Notes: a model not told the origin generated them from the letters alone. A stretch of 64,000 nt of DNA from Bradysia coprophila (GCF_014529535.1 NW_023503371.1:1051778-1115777), one strand, 5' to 3'; counted from the first letter of the stretch, positions 24,845 through 37,552 are shown. Program-made: numbers and translations.

Positions 24845-26202
24845 AGCTCACATTTACTTACCATATTTTTGTTGCACATTTTCTATTAACACAAAATATT
24901 GGAAATTAAAAAAATTAATGGAGTCTATACTTGAGCTCAAGGAATGCAATGATGTATGGGAGAAATGTTCCTTGTAGCAATGCCATCATTTCGCATAAAC
25001 ATCATTTTTTTGCTTGAACTCATAATATGCTAAGGAATTAATCAGACGCAAAATTGTATTGCAACTTCTTTTACCTTTCACTCAATAAATGTATTGCAAG
25101 TTATCATGCCTTTGAAGTGAAATAAATATGATACGAGTGTCTAGACAAAATAAGTGAAGAATAGTACATTACTATACCAGTGAAGTAATTTGATATCTCG
25201 TATCCAGATGAGTAAAAGTATCTAAGGGCTTTAGTTTTACTTTACGAGCGAGGAAAAGGGTCTTCACTAGTGAGGGAATGGCCAGATTACGTCACTTGAA
25301 AAGTAAACTTATTTTATTGCCTTCCTAATGCGAGAATTGATGATCATTACATAGCTGTTTCCCCACTGCGAAAATGATCCATATTATAAAGAATATTTTC
25401 GGTTCATTTTACGTAAATTTCGTCGTGATAATCAGCTTTCGCATGCGGCAGGCAATGAAGAATACAATGAAGTTTGCTACGTAATTCAATAATTCGGAAA
25501 CAATCTTGTGGTACTCGCCACATAGTAAAATAACAGGAGATATTAACTTGGCGCAGAAAAAATGTATCGTGATTTATGCTGTACTCAGTTCAATATTCGA
25601 ATAAATTATAAGGTAAGTTCATCGGCAACAACAACATCGGCGGCCTTTATTGCACACACGAGAGTAGTCTAATAGCTTTGAATTTAATTAAATATCGATT
25701 GTTAATGAGGAATTCTTCTGAAAAATAGCCTAGCGAAATCCATTTTCCAGCGGAGTCATTTTATTTAAAGTTCGTTCAGCCCCACCGTGAGTCATTAAAA
25801 AATCTAGAGGATTCTCTGCCTCGACAATACAACTAAAAGTATATTTTTGATAAGTAAATATGACCCTCAGTCATATGATACTCGAAGTATCTAGAATTAG
25901 AACAAAGGGAAAATGATACAAAAAATTAGAAAAGTTTGTATTTTGATGAGATTACAGCTTATGACCTATTTTCTCGATAACCGCGTCTCAAAACTGATGC
26001 TTCAAACGTAACTGACCCCACGTAGTATGTTACTTTCTATTAATTTTCTCCTTACATTCATATAGTATAGTGAGAACAAATGATTTTATTAGAGTTTGAA
26101 TCGAACAACAAGTCATGAGAAATCATTCCTATTAAAAATATAATTTTGCCTGTGACGAAATTTACTAACATGACAACCGTTATGCTTTTATCTATATAAA
26201 TA
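24845..26202. other. Intergenic downstream of the giant gene
   Basis: AATAAA at about 25084 may end the giant gene's transcript. The only other feature is the dispersed repeat at about 25140-25320, listed separately. No gene is seen. Confidence 0.5.
25140..25320. repeat. Dispersed repeat, relative of the 33286-33486 element
   Basis: It shares CTCGTATCCAGATGAGTAAA followed by AGTATCTAAGGGC, then a TTTTACTTTACGAG word, then AATGGCC, in the same order as CTCGTATCCAGGTGAGTAAA, AGTATCCGAGGGC, TTTTACCTTACGAG and AATGGCC at 33325-33455. Non-coding. The superfamily is not assigned. Confidence 0.55.
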
Positions 26203-28500
26203 CTAGTCTGCATCCTGTGGCACTTCGTGCCACGTCGCATCCTAGCAAGCTAGACCGGGCAGACACCTGTTAGAGACTAACACCTGTTACAGACAAACAG
26301 AGAAATTAGAGACGAACACCTGTTATAGACAAACATCTATTCGAAAGCAACTCTAAGTCTGCTAAACAGCTATACGAAAATCGCTTCGCTCCGCTCAAAC
26401 ATTCTTATGAAAAGTTAGTCCAAAACATCACATTCTTCTTTTATAATGCCTAATATCGTCTTTTTATTATTTATTTTTCATGCCAGGCGGCTGCCGCCCC
26501 CTGGACCCCCGCAATCACCACTCTTACACCTTTTCGAACTAAACACCTCTTCCCGTGTGACACTCCCACATTCTTACAGTTAACTTAGCCCGCAACAACA
26601 CCTTCTTCTTTTGTAACGCCTAATATCGTCTTTCCATTATTTATATTTTTCATGCCAAAGGGCTGCCGCCCCCTGGACCACCGCAATCACCACTCTTACA
26701 CCTTTTCGAACAAAACACTTCTTCCCGTGTTACACTCTGCTGAAAACCATCAATTTTTGGTGAATCCCGTACCCTTCTACAACTCACGCCACAACTACTG
26801 TTTCAATACCGAACAACTTTGCCGAAGAAACTAATTTTCCATTTGCTTCTTCAAAAAAGTTAAAAAAAATCGAGGGGGTGGTCAGTCACACAAAAAAGCG
26901 TACACTATGGTCACTTTCAGACGACAACTCTTTCGATAGTAAATAACTTTGCCGAAGAAACCAACTTTCCATCTGCTTCACATAAAAAGTTACAAAAATC
27001 GAGGGGGTGGTCACTATTACCTAAAAGCGTACACTGTGGTCAATTCCATACAACCACTCTTTCAATACCCAACAACTTTGCCGAAAAAAACAAATCTCTA
27101 TCTGCTTCACACAAAAAGTTACAAAAATCGAGGGCGTGGTCACTATTACTTAAAGCGTACACTGTGGTCACTTCCACACAACCACTCTCTCAATTAACAA
27201 CAACTTTACCGAAGAAACCAACTTTCCATCTGCTTCACATAAAAAGTTACAAAAATCGAGGGGGTGGTCACTATTACCTAAAAGCGTACACTGTGATCAC
27301 TTCCATACAACCACTCTTTCAATACCCAACAACTTTGCAGAAGAAACCAACTCTCCATCTGCTTCACATAAAAAGTTACAAAAATCGAGGGGGTGGTCAC
27401 TCACACAGAAAAGTGTACACTGTGGTCACTTTCAGTAGACAACTCTTTCGATAACCAACAACTTTGCCGAAGAAACCAACTCTCCATCTGCTTCACATAA
27501 AAAGTTACAAAAATCGAGGGGGTGGTCACTATTACCTAAAAGCGTACACTGTGGTCACTTCCATACAACCACTCTTTCAATACCGACCAACTTTGCCGAA
27601 GAAACGAACTTTCTATCTGCTTCACAGCCAAAGATACAAAAATCGAGGGGGTGGTCACTCACACATAAAAGCGTACACCGTGGTCACTTCTATTCAACCA
27701 CACCACTCACCTCTACAACTCATTCAACTTTCCCCAAAAACAAATCTATTTCACCCAAAGAAAAACTCAAAATCATCATCGATCACTGTACGTTGGAGTA
27801 GCTCAAAAATGGCCCACTTGGAGAGCTGTCACTCGCTCGAAATTGATCCGAATTTCCTAAATTTTTTTTTCCTCGATTCGTACAATCCATACCTTTCGTT
27901 GAAACCCTCACACGCCCCTCTAGCTTCTAAAACAGCCGCTCCGCAATTACAAACGTGTTCCCGTTGGTGGTCAAACACCCTACTTACCACCTTAACTCCA
28001 ACAAATTGAATCCAATTTTTTTCCACTTTTTTTTCTTCGCTTCGTACCATCAATACCTTTCATTTGAGCCCGCTCACGCCTCACCACCTTCCAAAACAGC
28101 CGCTCCACAATTTAAAACATTTTCCAGACCCTCAAAAAAACCCATAAAATCCACTCTACCACCTCCCGATGAAAAGTTAGAAAAAAACTTTCTTCTGCAA
28201 CTTTGTTCACCGCAATAAACGGAACATTTCTTCTTCCCCCACCGACGCTCCATCTCTCAAAATAACCGAGTTATTCCGATTCTCCCATTTTCCACCTCCC
28301 CACAGTCATAACTTCACTATCTCCGAACAGACTTTTCACCGGACCACGTTTTCTCCACGTTTCAGACCATTCCCTACAACATATCAAAAAGTGTTTTTTT
28401 TTTTTTTTTTTTTTTGCTCTGAACTTTCATTTTGACGGTAAATAGCGGACAAACAGACAGAAAGAAAGACAGACATCTCGTCGTTATAATATAGTAAGTT
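26203..28500 (-). mobile_element. Putative non-autonomous Helitron-like element carrying a tandem array
   Basis: Read on the minus strand, the 3' end shows a hairpin GTGGCAC-GAA-GTGCCAC (26217-26233), followed 10 bases later by CTAG (26203-26206), with T as the next base. This is the Helitron arrangement of hairpin, CTRR and insertion before T. The 5' end on the same strand reads TTACTATATTATAACG, close to the CTATACTATATTATAA-type start often seen in arthropod Helitrons. No helicase or Rep sequence lies inside, so it is non-autonomous. The interior holds the ~129-bp array (26812-27690), a duplicated block at 26440-26535 and 26615-26715 (GGCTGCCGCCCCCTGGACC), and a T-run at 28398-28417. The ends were judged by eye only. 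Confidence 0.5.
26812..27690. repeat. Tandem array, about seven copies of a ~129-bp unit
   Basis: The phrase CAACTTTGCCGAAGAAACCA recurs with spacings of 127-132 bp, each time followed by ATCTGCTTCACATAAAAAGT, then AAAAATCGAGGGGGTGGTCA and AGCGTACACTGTGGTCACTT. Copies differ by a few per cent, with small indels. The array lies inside the putative Helitron-like element. The open frames over it (for example 27164-27454 and 27464-28009) repeat the same peptide and are not convincing genes. Confidence 0.85.
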
Positions 28501-30522
28501 AAGGTAAGGTACTCGTTTATATAAGCAGCATTTTTTTTTTCAATATACCGCTTGTGTTAATTTACGTTGTGCTTACGTCAATACGAAGCAATTTTTTCAT
28601 TGACTGCAATGATAAGGAGGAAATCCGCGATGGGAATCTATTTTAGAAAATGTGTTGCGCTCCTCTGCGTAAACATAAATACAAAACTCAATACAAGATT
28701 AAAGCAAATTAAAATGTTCGCAACGTCAACTTTCTTCCCAAATTTTGTGGGTCTGTTTAGACGAATAAATTTTAAAATAAAATTCGTATGAGTATTTTGA
28801 GGAAACAAGCAAAAATAACAAATTCTTTGCGTTAATAAAAATGTTCACAGTCCAAGTAGATATAGGCAATAAATTTCTTGTAATCGATTTTTTTTAGAAG
28901 GTGTTAAGAAGGATGAGTATACCATCCATTGCGACTTAATTTCACTGACTAGGAATCAATTTTTATATCTCTGCAACAAGTCAATTTTTGAATGAATTAG
29001 AACCTGTAGCCCTGAGTTAAAGCAAATGCCTGCACTAAACGTATTCTAACGCGAAAACACTAAATAATTGTTTACTGAGCTAGGAAGCACCATCTACTGG
29101 GTGCTGCGGGAATTGGTCCACTTCGGAAATTTTGTATCTTTTGTATCCGACTATAATATGCTTGTCTGTCTGAGTCATTGAAAAATCTGCTCACAAAATG
29201 AAACGTAAATATTTCCAGACAACGTTCCTTTGTGTGGTCCCTTCACTTAAAATGGCTGTTAGCTAAAAATTTCGAATTTACAACACAATACTGAAATGGA
29301 AATTTCAAATTTTCAATCAAAATTATTTCCATCGCAACATTTTTTGATTGAGACGTAACCAGCAGCGATTGGTTACGTCTCAATTCAACATTTCTAAATT
29401 TCCAAATCGTTTGCGACCATAACGTATCCAGTCGAGACTACCACTTTATCACATAAACTCTATACAAACAAATTCATTCAAAATCAATCTAGTTACACAT
29501 CAAATATCGCATTATACACGCGCACAAAGTATGCGCGTATGTTTTCATTGTAGTGTATTCGTGGACAGTTTTGTGGGCATTTTTATGATTTGCTGTTCAT
29601 GCCCACAAATTTCAAAATTGAATACGAGCTAAAGTATTTACCGTAGTACAACCGAACTGGGGAAGATCGATAGAGCTCAAGAGTCTTCCCCGATCTTCCC
29701 CATAATAACATTCATAATTATTGGTTTTATACATATTTGCACTATCTAAACATAGTCGTTCCCGTGATATATATCACGGGAACGATACCTTTTACTGAGT
29801 TCGTTCGCAATCAAAACCAATAATTATTAATGTAGGTATGTGCAAATATCGCTCTATAATAGCGCACGGCCAATTTTGCTTATTTTCGCTAAACATAACC
29901 CAAATAAAGTATTTTGTGACGAAATGAAAAGAGAGTTTGGCTACTGCAATTTGATGGAACGAATAAAACGATGGAAACGAATAAGACCCACGAAAAGTAG
30001 AAACTTAGCTTGAGTTAATTTTAAGCTCCCAATCTTGATCGCCCATAATGGTTTGAAGATAGAGCCATGAAGCAACTAATAGAGATGATCTTAGTCTGCA
30101 AAATTTCACTGACTACAAATTAAACCGTAAAAAAACTAGGAATTACAATCCTTGCTTGCAAAACGATATTTTCATTTCATTTTATATATTTGTCGGATTT
30201 AAAGTTTTGATTGTAAGCTTTTCGCTTGATCTTTACTTTTAAATTGGTCGATGAATGAGTGAATCGACACAAGACAAGAATGATATGTTATGATGGTACA
30301 CCGAATGTTTGCAACGGAAGGACGAAGCAGAATCGACATCGATATTTCAACCCTGACTGTCGATGTCGATCACATATTTTGTAATTCGCATTCAAAAAAT
30401 CTTTTGTTTTATTTAGTCCATCAAGAAGCAACGCGCTATCAACTTGTCAAGTTTTGTTCTGTTGTATTTTTTTGTAAAATTATTAGTAATTTGTTACACG
30501 TTTGGTATTGAAAAAAAGTGAA
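28501..30522. other. Intergenic with several hairpins
   Basis: No gene is seen. A strong hairpin lies at 29347-29384 (ATTGAGACGTAACC with its perfect inverse, 10-base loop). GGGGAAGATCG and CGATCTTCCCC form another around 29658-29701. The palindrome at 29756-29785 is listed separately. Confidence 0.5.
29756..29785. repeat. Perfect 30-bp palindrome inside a larger nested inverted repeat
   Basis: TCGTTCCCGTGATAT and its perfect reverse complement meet without a spacer. Outside it AATTATTGGTTTT (about 29717) and AAAACCAATAATT (about 29813) form a second inverted pair, and ATATTTGCAC with GTGCAAATAT a third, less regular one. The word GGGAACGATACCT also occurs near 2333. This is probably the core of a small fold-back element; a protein-binding site is possible but unsupported. 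Confidence 0.6.
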
Positions 30523-32023
30523 ATGACCTCGCAACAAGATACAACTAAATGTAAGTAAAAATTGAAGAATTGGCCGATAAAAAGTTGTTGTATCCAATAT
30601 GGTGACTCGTGAGCGTGTGATCATAATCGATCAATGGATTTCCCTTCATTTTTTTGACTTGAAATAAAATTTCCAATTTTTTACCCTCGGTCAAGAAATA
30701 ACTATTGGCTATTTGAATGTCGACCAATCAGGGCTTATCTTAAGGAATTTAAATTCTGAAAATTTTTAGAAAAATTAATTCAATTTTTACCAAAAATTCT
30801 ATAAACTCTCACGCGAGAAAAAAAGAAAATCCGCCTAAATTTAGTCTTCACCTAACCTATTGATTCATTGGAGTCCTGAAATAGCGGCTTAGTTGGGGAT
30901 ATAATATATTCCCCATCAATTGCCAGAATTGATTTTTATCCGAATGATTACAGTACTGATCGAACACGTCCGTGTAAGACGTTCGTTATGGGACCAGGCG
31001 CGACAGAACATCCCAGGCATCAAAACTGAGCATCAGAAAAAGTGGACAGAAGTAGCCAAACTACATGGATCTCCCGGTAAGCTTTCCGAATCGAGAATTC
31101 ATATTCATGTAATCTTATTAGCACGCCTTCTCTCAGCAGAAGAAATGAAGAAGAAGTGGCAGTCACTTCGAGCAAGTTTCTTGAAAATTTTGAAAAGAAA
31201 TTCCAATAATTCAAGGAATCAGAGTCGCTGGCCGTACTACCAGGATATGTTATTTTTGCGTAGGTGTTTCTATTTTTTCTGTTATTTATTTGTGATGCAG
31301 TCAGCATGAATTTCCTTCAGATGTCTTTCAGCTGATCCACATATATACATACAATAAAAACTGTATATATTTGTCTATACGGTTGAAGCTCCTTCACGCT
31401 CACGTGTGGTTGTGGCAATACCTATAAACAATTTTGATTGTTTATGTGAATCAGCTGAAAAACAGCTGAAGCAAATTCATGCTGAAATTTCACTACCTCT
31501 GACTGTATCACCGACAAAAGGTTGGTTCGTTGCTAATTTTTCTGAAATGGATTTAGTTCAGCCAGATGATGCTGCACCATCGACGTTGGCATCGATAAGC
31601 AAGAAAATCAAAACTGAAAAAAGACAATTGGAGGATACTGATGATGATGTATCATCAAAACCAGCAGCAAAAAAACATCGTCCGAGTGTTGACGACAACA
31701 TACAAAGCAATGTTCCATTTGTGGAAACCAATGCAAATGAAGGCTTGTCTCTGCCAGTCAAAGATGACAACAATTCGGAACAATTGGGAAATGGTGACTT
31801 GCATCATGAGCCCAACGGTCAAAATATTCCGGTCGAAAATTCAATTGATGAAAACTCAACTAATCATCAGGGCATTACAACGGACGGGGACTATTTGTTC
31901 CTGCTGAGTTTTTATGAATTTCTACACGAAATTCCCAATGGTCGAAAGCTACCAATACGAGGAGCCATTACAAATGCTATCGCTGAGATAATAGCACATG
32001 AAAATGGCGACGCGAGAGAGTAG
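30523..32023 (+). CDS. MADF-BESS domain protein (Adf-1-type transcription regulator)
   Basis: Four exons fit by phase: 30523-30550 (MTSQQDTTK), 30954-31076, 31137-31259 and 31389-32023 (stop TAG). The spliced N-terminus gives the MADF domain: LLIEHVRVRRSLWDQ, then KKWTEVAKLHG, then EEMKKKWQSLRASFLKILKR and WPYYQDMLFL. MADF is a Myb/SANT-like DNA-binding fold. Near the C-terminus DGDYLFLLSFYEFLHEIP, followed by a basic stretch and RGAITNAIAEI, matches a BESS motif, used for protein interaction. A bipartite-looking basic patch (KKIKTEKRQ, then KPAAKKHRP) could be a nuclear signal. The middle is acidic and low-complexity. The third intron (31260-31388, donor GTAGGT, acceptor TTGAAG) is the weakest junction. 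AATAAA follows at 32161-32166. The target genes cannot be inferred. Confidence 0.8.
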
Positions 32024-32166
32024 TTCGTTACACAGTTTTTTTTCTGACGTTTTTTATTTTACATAAATCTGAAGGTGTTAATCACTAAATTCTCAGGAGA
32101 ATAATCGAAATTATGTTTGTGTTTAAACAATATCTTTAATTGTATCCATCGATGTACACAAATAAA

Positions 32167-33951
32167 AACCAAATTCTTGATTCGCTTTGATTGCAATATA
32201 GAATGGGAAAGCTATCGCTTTCATTCAACAACGTCAACTAAAGGTTATACACTGATATCGTTATAGTGGGCTAAATTGGGATTAATTTCGATCTATGAGA
32301 CAGTATCAAGAGAAAGATAAAATTTCTCCGAACAATCCTAACATTTTTCTCTTTCTCATAGATAGGTGATCGATGCCAATGTTGCATTATATAGTGATGA
32401 TTAATCAAAGATTTCAGGAATTTTTCGGCATATTGGACATTCGGGAAACATAGGCGTTGACTGTAATATTCAAGCCAATATCACACTTGTACAAAAAGGT
32501 TTCGAGATAGAAAATTTCAGGAAAGATACATAATTTTCAACTCACACTTCTACGACAAGCTATCTAAGTGAATTATAAAATAAAAATTATTTGCCTCTCC
32601 ATTGCACGTTGTACTGTGTAACAGAATTCACAAAAATCTACAGTAAAATTTTGATAAGTGATGAGGAAACTTCACACCAAAATTCTTTTAAGTCAATAAA
32701 TTTTTCAATGAACGTTCATTTCACGGTCGAAGTAAATATCTGTATCGCAACAGATTTGGTTGAATTTTACCCGATGTTTACAGATTCACCAAATTGATAT
32801 AAACAAACAACACACGGCCAAATATCTTCGAATATCTTCGAATGTGTGTATATATATGTCTCATCACCAATTATGAGCGACCGAGCAATTTTACAGTAAA
32901 AACAATTTTCGTAAACAGTTTACACTTAAGACACAGCGAACTGTAAGCGTTTTTCATCGACTTTTTCCGGGTTGAAAACGTAATTCATAATTTGGCGAAT
33001 AATAAATACATTTATTTACGCGATCACTGATGGATGCGTGCTAGAAACTTGCTCAATTTTCTGCATGATTTTTCATTTTTTTTATTTCGGACTATGAATG
33101 TGTCGGAAAAAAAAGTATTTATTTATGTTGTGATGCGACCTCGTTAATCCGTGAAAATATTTATAGAAAAAATTAGATCTACCACGAGACCGACAGCTAT
33201 TAAGTTTTTCTTAGTTTTAATATGCGTGCATACACGATATCTTACCTCGAGTCTCTTTATAGTCCATTACATACCATTGTGCCAAGTAATAGTAGAATAA
33301 TATAACTGGGAAGTGACGAGTTGTCTCGTATCCAGGTGAGTAAAAGTATCCGAGGGCGGCAGCCGGATCGTTACTTCCCAGTTATAGTATGATATTTTAC
33401 CTTACGAGGTTGGTAAAGGCTTTGCCCTAGGGCAGTAATGGCCTTATTACTTTCCTAGTAAGGTAAATAGATTTTTGTGTGAATTTCACCGATTTGAGGC
33501 GAGGCCGAGCATTTCTTCCATTTTAGCAAGTGAAATTTACCGATAGAGGCATTCTACTCAAAAACTTGAAGTTTTGACTCACGTTTTTGAGTAAAATGAT
33601 TTTCTGCTAGCATAGAGTTACAGCATAGACTTTACTGACGGTCAGTGTTCAGCTGTCGCTGCCTGATGAAATAACGTGGGTAATAAATGAGTTTCTGATA
33701 GGTCTGACTGTTGCCTCCGATCTGGATTTCCACTTTCATACTAGTCAGAAAATCATTTACTCACGACCCGCACGCACGATCAAAAACTATCACCTCCAGG
33801 CTAGCTTGAACAATTTGACATTTTGGGATTCACAGGTCGGGAGGATGACCATTTTCGAATCACCCGTAATAAGCTCAAGCCAAAAAGCTGTTCTCTTATC
33901 ATCGTTATCAATTAAAATATAAAGACGAACGAAGCTATTTTTGTCGGTCTT
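32167..33951. other. Intergenic between convergent genes
   Basis: No gene is seen. It contains an imperfect inverted pair at about 32299-32365 (ATCTATGAGA, AAGAGAAAGA against TCTTTCTCATAGAT) and the compound repeat at 33286-33486, listed separately. Confidence 0.5.
33286..33486. repeat. Compound repeat with two inverted pairs
   Basis: TATAACTGGGAAGTGACGA (33301) pairs with TCGTTACTTCCCAGTTATA (ending about 33386). Just downstream TTTTACCTTACGAGG pairs with CCTAGTAAGGTAAA (ending about 33471). The segment CTCGTATCCAGGTGAGTAAA ties it to the repeat at 25140-25320. Non-coding. Confidence 0.55.
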
Positions 33952-34081
33952 TTTATTTAAAAAAAAATGTTTCTACAGAGTTAGACTACATTTCCGCAAC
34001 AATAACATTTTATATAGAATTAAAACGAAAAACTATTTTACAAATAAAATTTAAATACGAAAAAATAAACTTAACAAAACA

Positions 34082-36253
34082 CTATGAACACCATGATGAT
34101 TCTTGAACACACTTACCATAAAACCATTTCGTCATCTTCTGATTCTTCGGTGACAACAATTTAAGATTCTTCAAATCCAATGTTTTATCGATAATCGGTT
34201 CCGGAAATATTCGTTTCGTATCGCCTCTGCTCAAATGCTCTCGATGTGCCGCATACAGATCTTGGATGTCATCAGGCGACAGACATGGTCGACATAATTC
34301 GCATTCGATTGGTGCACACGATTCCGAACACGGTATCGTCGAGCATATTTCTGGTTCGACTACTACATTTTTCAGTGAAGTGATCATTGATTCAGTGGCA
34401 GATGATCTTTGGAAGAGAAATTAGTTTCGATTAGAAAGTCGGTCTAATTTGATGTAGGATTGCCAGATTGTATGGTAATGGTAATACTATTTTGTCGTCC
34501 AGGAAACTCTCAATTTGTTGTAACTATATTGAGCCTTGAATTAAAACTCTGGGGGTGAACCCCATAAATTTGAACAGACAAACACTCGAAAGGTCTACTT
34601 CAAGAAAAAATTCCCTCGACTATAAAACTCTGGAATCAGAACACTAGACGAATCAAAAGTCTGTAAAAATATAAACGTTTGAGTAGTAGCCACTCTCGAG
34701 GAATGAGACCACACGAAAAGTGAGATGAAACGTTTAGAGCTCCAAAAATAATATTACTGTCCACAAACCCACTATACGACTAACAAAAAAAAAATTCGTC
34801 CTTTTTTAACATACCGTTTCCGCATAGATTCTCGATGCAATGTTGATCCGACTCCAACCAAATTCAATAAATTGTAGATCACCTGTTCGTACAACAGAGT
34901 ATTTTGCAGAAAATGGGCTGACGAAAGATTCGGGCTCATATTTGCTTCCAGCAGATGCACTTTCAACGTATCATCAATCACCAAATCGAATCGCATCATT
35001 TCGAAGAAATTGTTTTTCGATTTGAATTGTTTGAGCTGCAATTATAAAGCAAATTGTTGAATCCGTGATTGAAGACAAATTTTTTTTTGCATTTTACTAT
35101 ATCTGCGATGTATTTTTCCTTAGCCAGTATTGCCGTCCGTATAGCATCTTCCACTTGTATCCAAATGTTTTCGGTGTCTCGACCCTTGCTGCTCATATAT
35201 GCATCGAACGAATCTTTCATACCAAAGCCAAGGCCTGTATAGTATTGTGCCAGAGATGGGACGTCCCATGTCGGTAAGTAATCGTCGCCAACGATATATT
35301 TGTCGAGGATTTTCGCATCGAATGGATAGTACTTGGCTGGACAGTAACGAAACAAGACGTCCCCTTTGTATATGTACACACGCAGTGGATCTACGCTGGT
35401 GATAATCACATACACACCAATATCGAATTTATGGCCATCGACAAGCAATGGATTAGCGATGTATTCTTGAATGAACGTATCATTGTTGTCAAAGTCAATT
35501 TCATTGACGCTTCTTATGTAGATATGTCGATGTTGATTGTTCTTCTGAACGAACAATTTTTGCGGATGTTCGTTGGAAAAATCGAAAAAATCATCTTTGT
35601 CTTTCGGCAATTTAAAGGCACGCGGAATATATTTCAATCGCGATGTGGCTAAGTCAACTTTATTGGTGATGAAACCACAACCGGGAAAATGATTGACTCT
35701 TTGATGGGCTTTCAATTGATGCAGCTTCGGATAGAGAATTCTAAATGGATAATCGTGTGCCCATAATAAATCCCAGTCCGTTTCATTCGAACCGAGCTCA
35801 AATCCCAAACGATCTAGAACCAAATGAACATGTCTCAGATGATCACTGCTGGAACTTTTACCGAATGTCCAATAAATGGGCTTCGATTTCAGTTTTATTT
35901 TGTCTTCGGTTTGATTGGCACAATTGTTGATCGATTTGGTATTGAATACCGTTAACGAATTCTTTATTAATTCACTGGGAAGCAATTGAATGAGAGATGA
36001 TATGGCTATGGTAATGAACAGAAACAACACTTGACCGTGGGTGGTGCGAAGATCGAATAGCGATGTGTGTGATTTATTGTGCATTGGTGATGTACGTTTT
36101 GTACCGGATGATTCACTTGGTGGTGGCTGTTAATGTCAATGAAACACAAAAATGACTTAAATTGTAAATTTTATCAATTGACCCAATTCCAGGTCAACAC
36201 TAACAATCAGTAGTTCGTATGCTTACATCATTTTTCTGCTTCTTAGATACCAT
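34082..36253 (-). CDS. Tubulin-tyrosine-ligase-like (TTLL) protein with N-terminal membrane anchor, TTLL15-like
   Basis: Exons on the minus strand, all in phase: 36253-36227 (MVSKKQKND), 36126-35098, 35035-34815 and 34406-34082 (stop TAG); about 533 residues. A single hydrophobic segment near residues 41-60 (QVLFLFITIAISSLIQLL) follows a basic tail, so it is probably a signal-anchor. The rest is a TTL domain of the ATP-grasp fold: WTFGKSSSSDHLRHV, FPGCGFITNKVDLA, KLFVQKNNQHRHIYI, NPLLVDGHKFDIGVYV, and late FFEMMRFDLVIDDTLKVHLL with EANMSPNLSS (metal/ATP site). TTLL enzymes add glutamate, glycine or tyrosine to tubulin or other targets. A membrane-anchored form recalls TTLL15 of insects and worms; that subfamily call is inference. 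The C-terminal exon has a Cys-rich stretch (IPCSESCAPIECELCRPCLS). Poly(A) signal on minus at 33952-33957. Confidence 0.85.
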
Positions 36254-37060
36254 CTTCTGTGCAACAACCAAAATATTTATTCGCAAATCACTGTTATATA
36301 CAAGCTTATGTCGAGGCACCAATTAAACAGATTTCGATTTATAAGTAAACATATTTGCCGATACTTTAGTCACAAAATTATTTGTTATGAACGCAATGGA
36401 ATTTACCATTATCTCTGCACAAAGGTAATCGAATATCATTCACTACCTTGAACTTGACAATGTTATTGTTAATGACCATCGCAGGCAAATCTACTTAGCG
36501 TACTTACAGACCGTACGTATTTACACTGACCTACATTCTTTGAATTCCGTTGAACCGTACTTTATGTTTGTGAATTATTAACATCGATTACTCTACGACA
36601 ACACTGATATGAGAGTATGCAAGAGATTTTAATCAATAACCATTCGCATGTTACAGAGCATGACATATACTTAGGCCTATAATACGTATTCGTACGTATA
36701 CTTAATTATTGAGAGCGTTCATGCTACAACACTGTATAGTACGGTGCACTTTATCAATCGACTGTTTAAGCGTCAGACCCCACGTTTATTCTTTATTCAA
36801 AAAAAATAATAATGTCTGGCACTCCCATGACGAAACAACACAGTTGTGAAAATGTTTGTATACCAATTTAATCGTCAGAACCAGGGGTATCGATACTTAA
36901 TTTTTTTTACATTCGAGAAGGAGAAAACGAAATTTTGAAAACCGACACATTTTCTGTTTTTCTGAATTTCAATAACTCAAGTAAAACACAGGAACAGAAA
37001 ATGTGTCGGTTTTCAGAATTCCGTGCGTGTAATACAAAATCGACGATGTAAAATCAAAGA
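36254..37060. other. Intergenic between divergent TTLL and DPH5 genes, upstream part
   Basis: No gene. An inverted pair at about 36932-37018 (GAAAACCGACACATTTTCTG against CAGAAAATGTGTCGGTTTTC, loop about 40 bases) is a further hairpin-type element. Confidence 0.5.
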
Positions 37061-37237
37061 CTGTATACTTTGGAGAGGGTCACGCAGATGCAGATACGCG
37101 GGTTAAACACCACGTTTCATACAAAAAATTCACCACGCCATACAAATTCAATTTTGGTGAATTTGTTTGTATGGAAAAGGTATGTTCCCGCGTATCTAAT
37201 AAAATGGCGGTCTGCGTGACCTCCCCAAAGTATACAG
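37061..37237. mobile_element. MITE with CTGTATACTTTGG ends, 177 bp
   Basis: CTGTATACTTTGG and, further in, GGTCACGCAGA are mirrored by TCTGCGTGACC and CAAAGTATACAG at the right end; a second inner pair is ATACGCGGG/CCCGCGTAT. Non-coding. No clear target duplication was found. It lies about 750 bp upstream of DPH5. Confidence 0.6.
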
Positions 37238-37552
37238 CCTTGGTAAAATCTTCGAATTTTGGGCAACCACGACATTCTTTGAGAAAATCTCCAGCTCCAT
37301 CACTTCAATTCCAGTAACTAGTATCCATCTAATCTTATAAAGATACTGTTTGGATGAAAATGATATACGATTTGTTGGTAATCAAAGTTCCCCTAAAGTT
37401 TTATTACTTAAGTTTAAAATATTCAGAGGTCGATGTACAGAAGGCTGAAATTTTAACTTAATTGATCCAAAAGTACTGTGGATTGAAGTATATTTCTATC
37501 GCAAGTTTAGACGAATTAAGTTTTTTTTCCTAGTCAGTCAAAGGTTACGCTC

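Noticed and set aside
26949-28009. Plus-strand frames repeating KPTFHLLHIKSYKNRGGGH
   Set aside because: They follow the ~129-bp tandem unit, shift frame between copies and contain no start or splice logic. I consider them shadows of a non-coding satellite.
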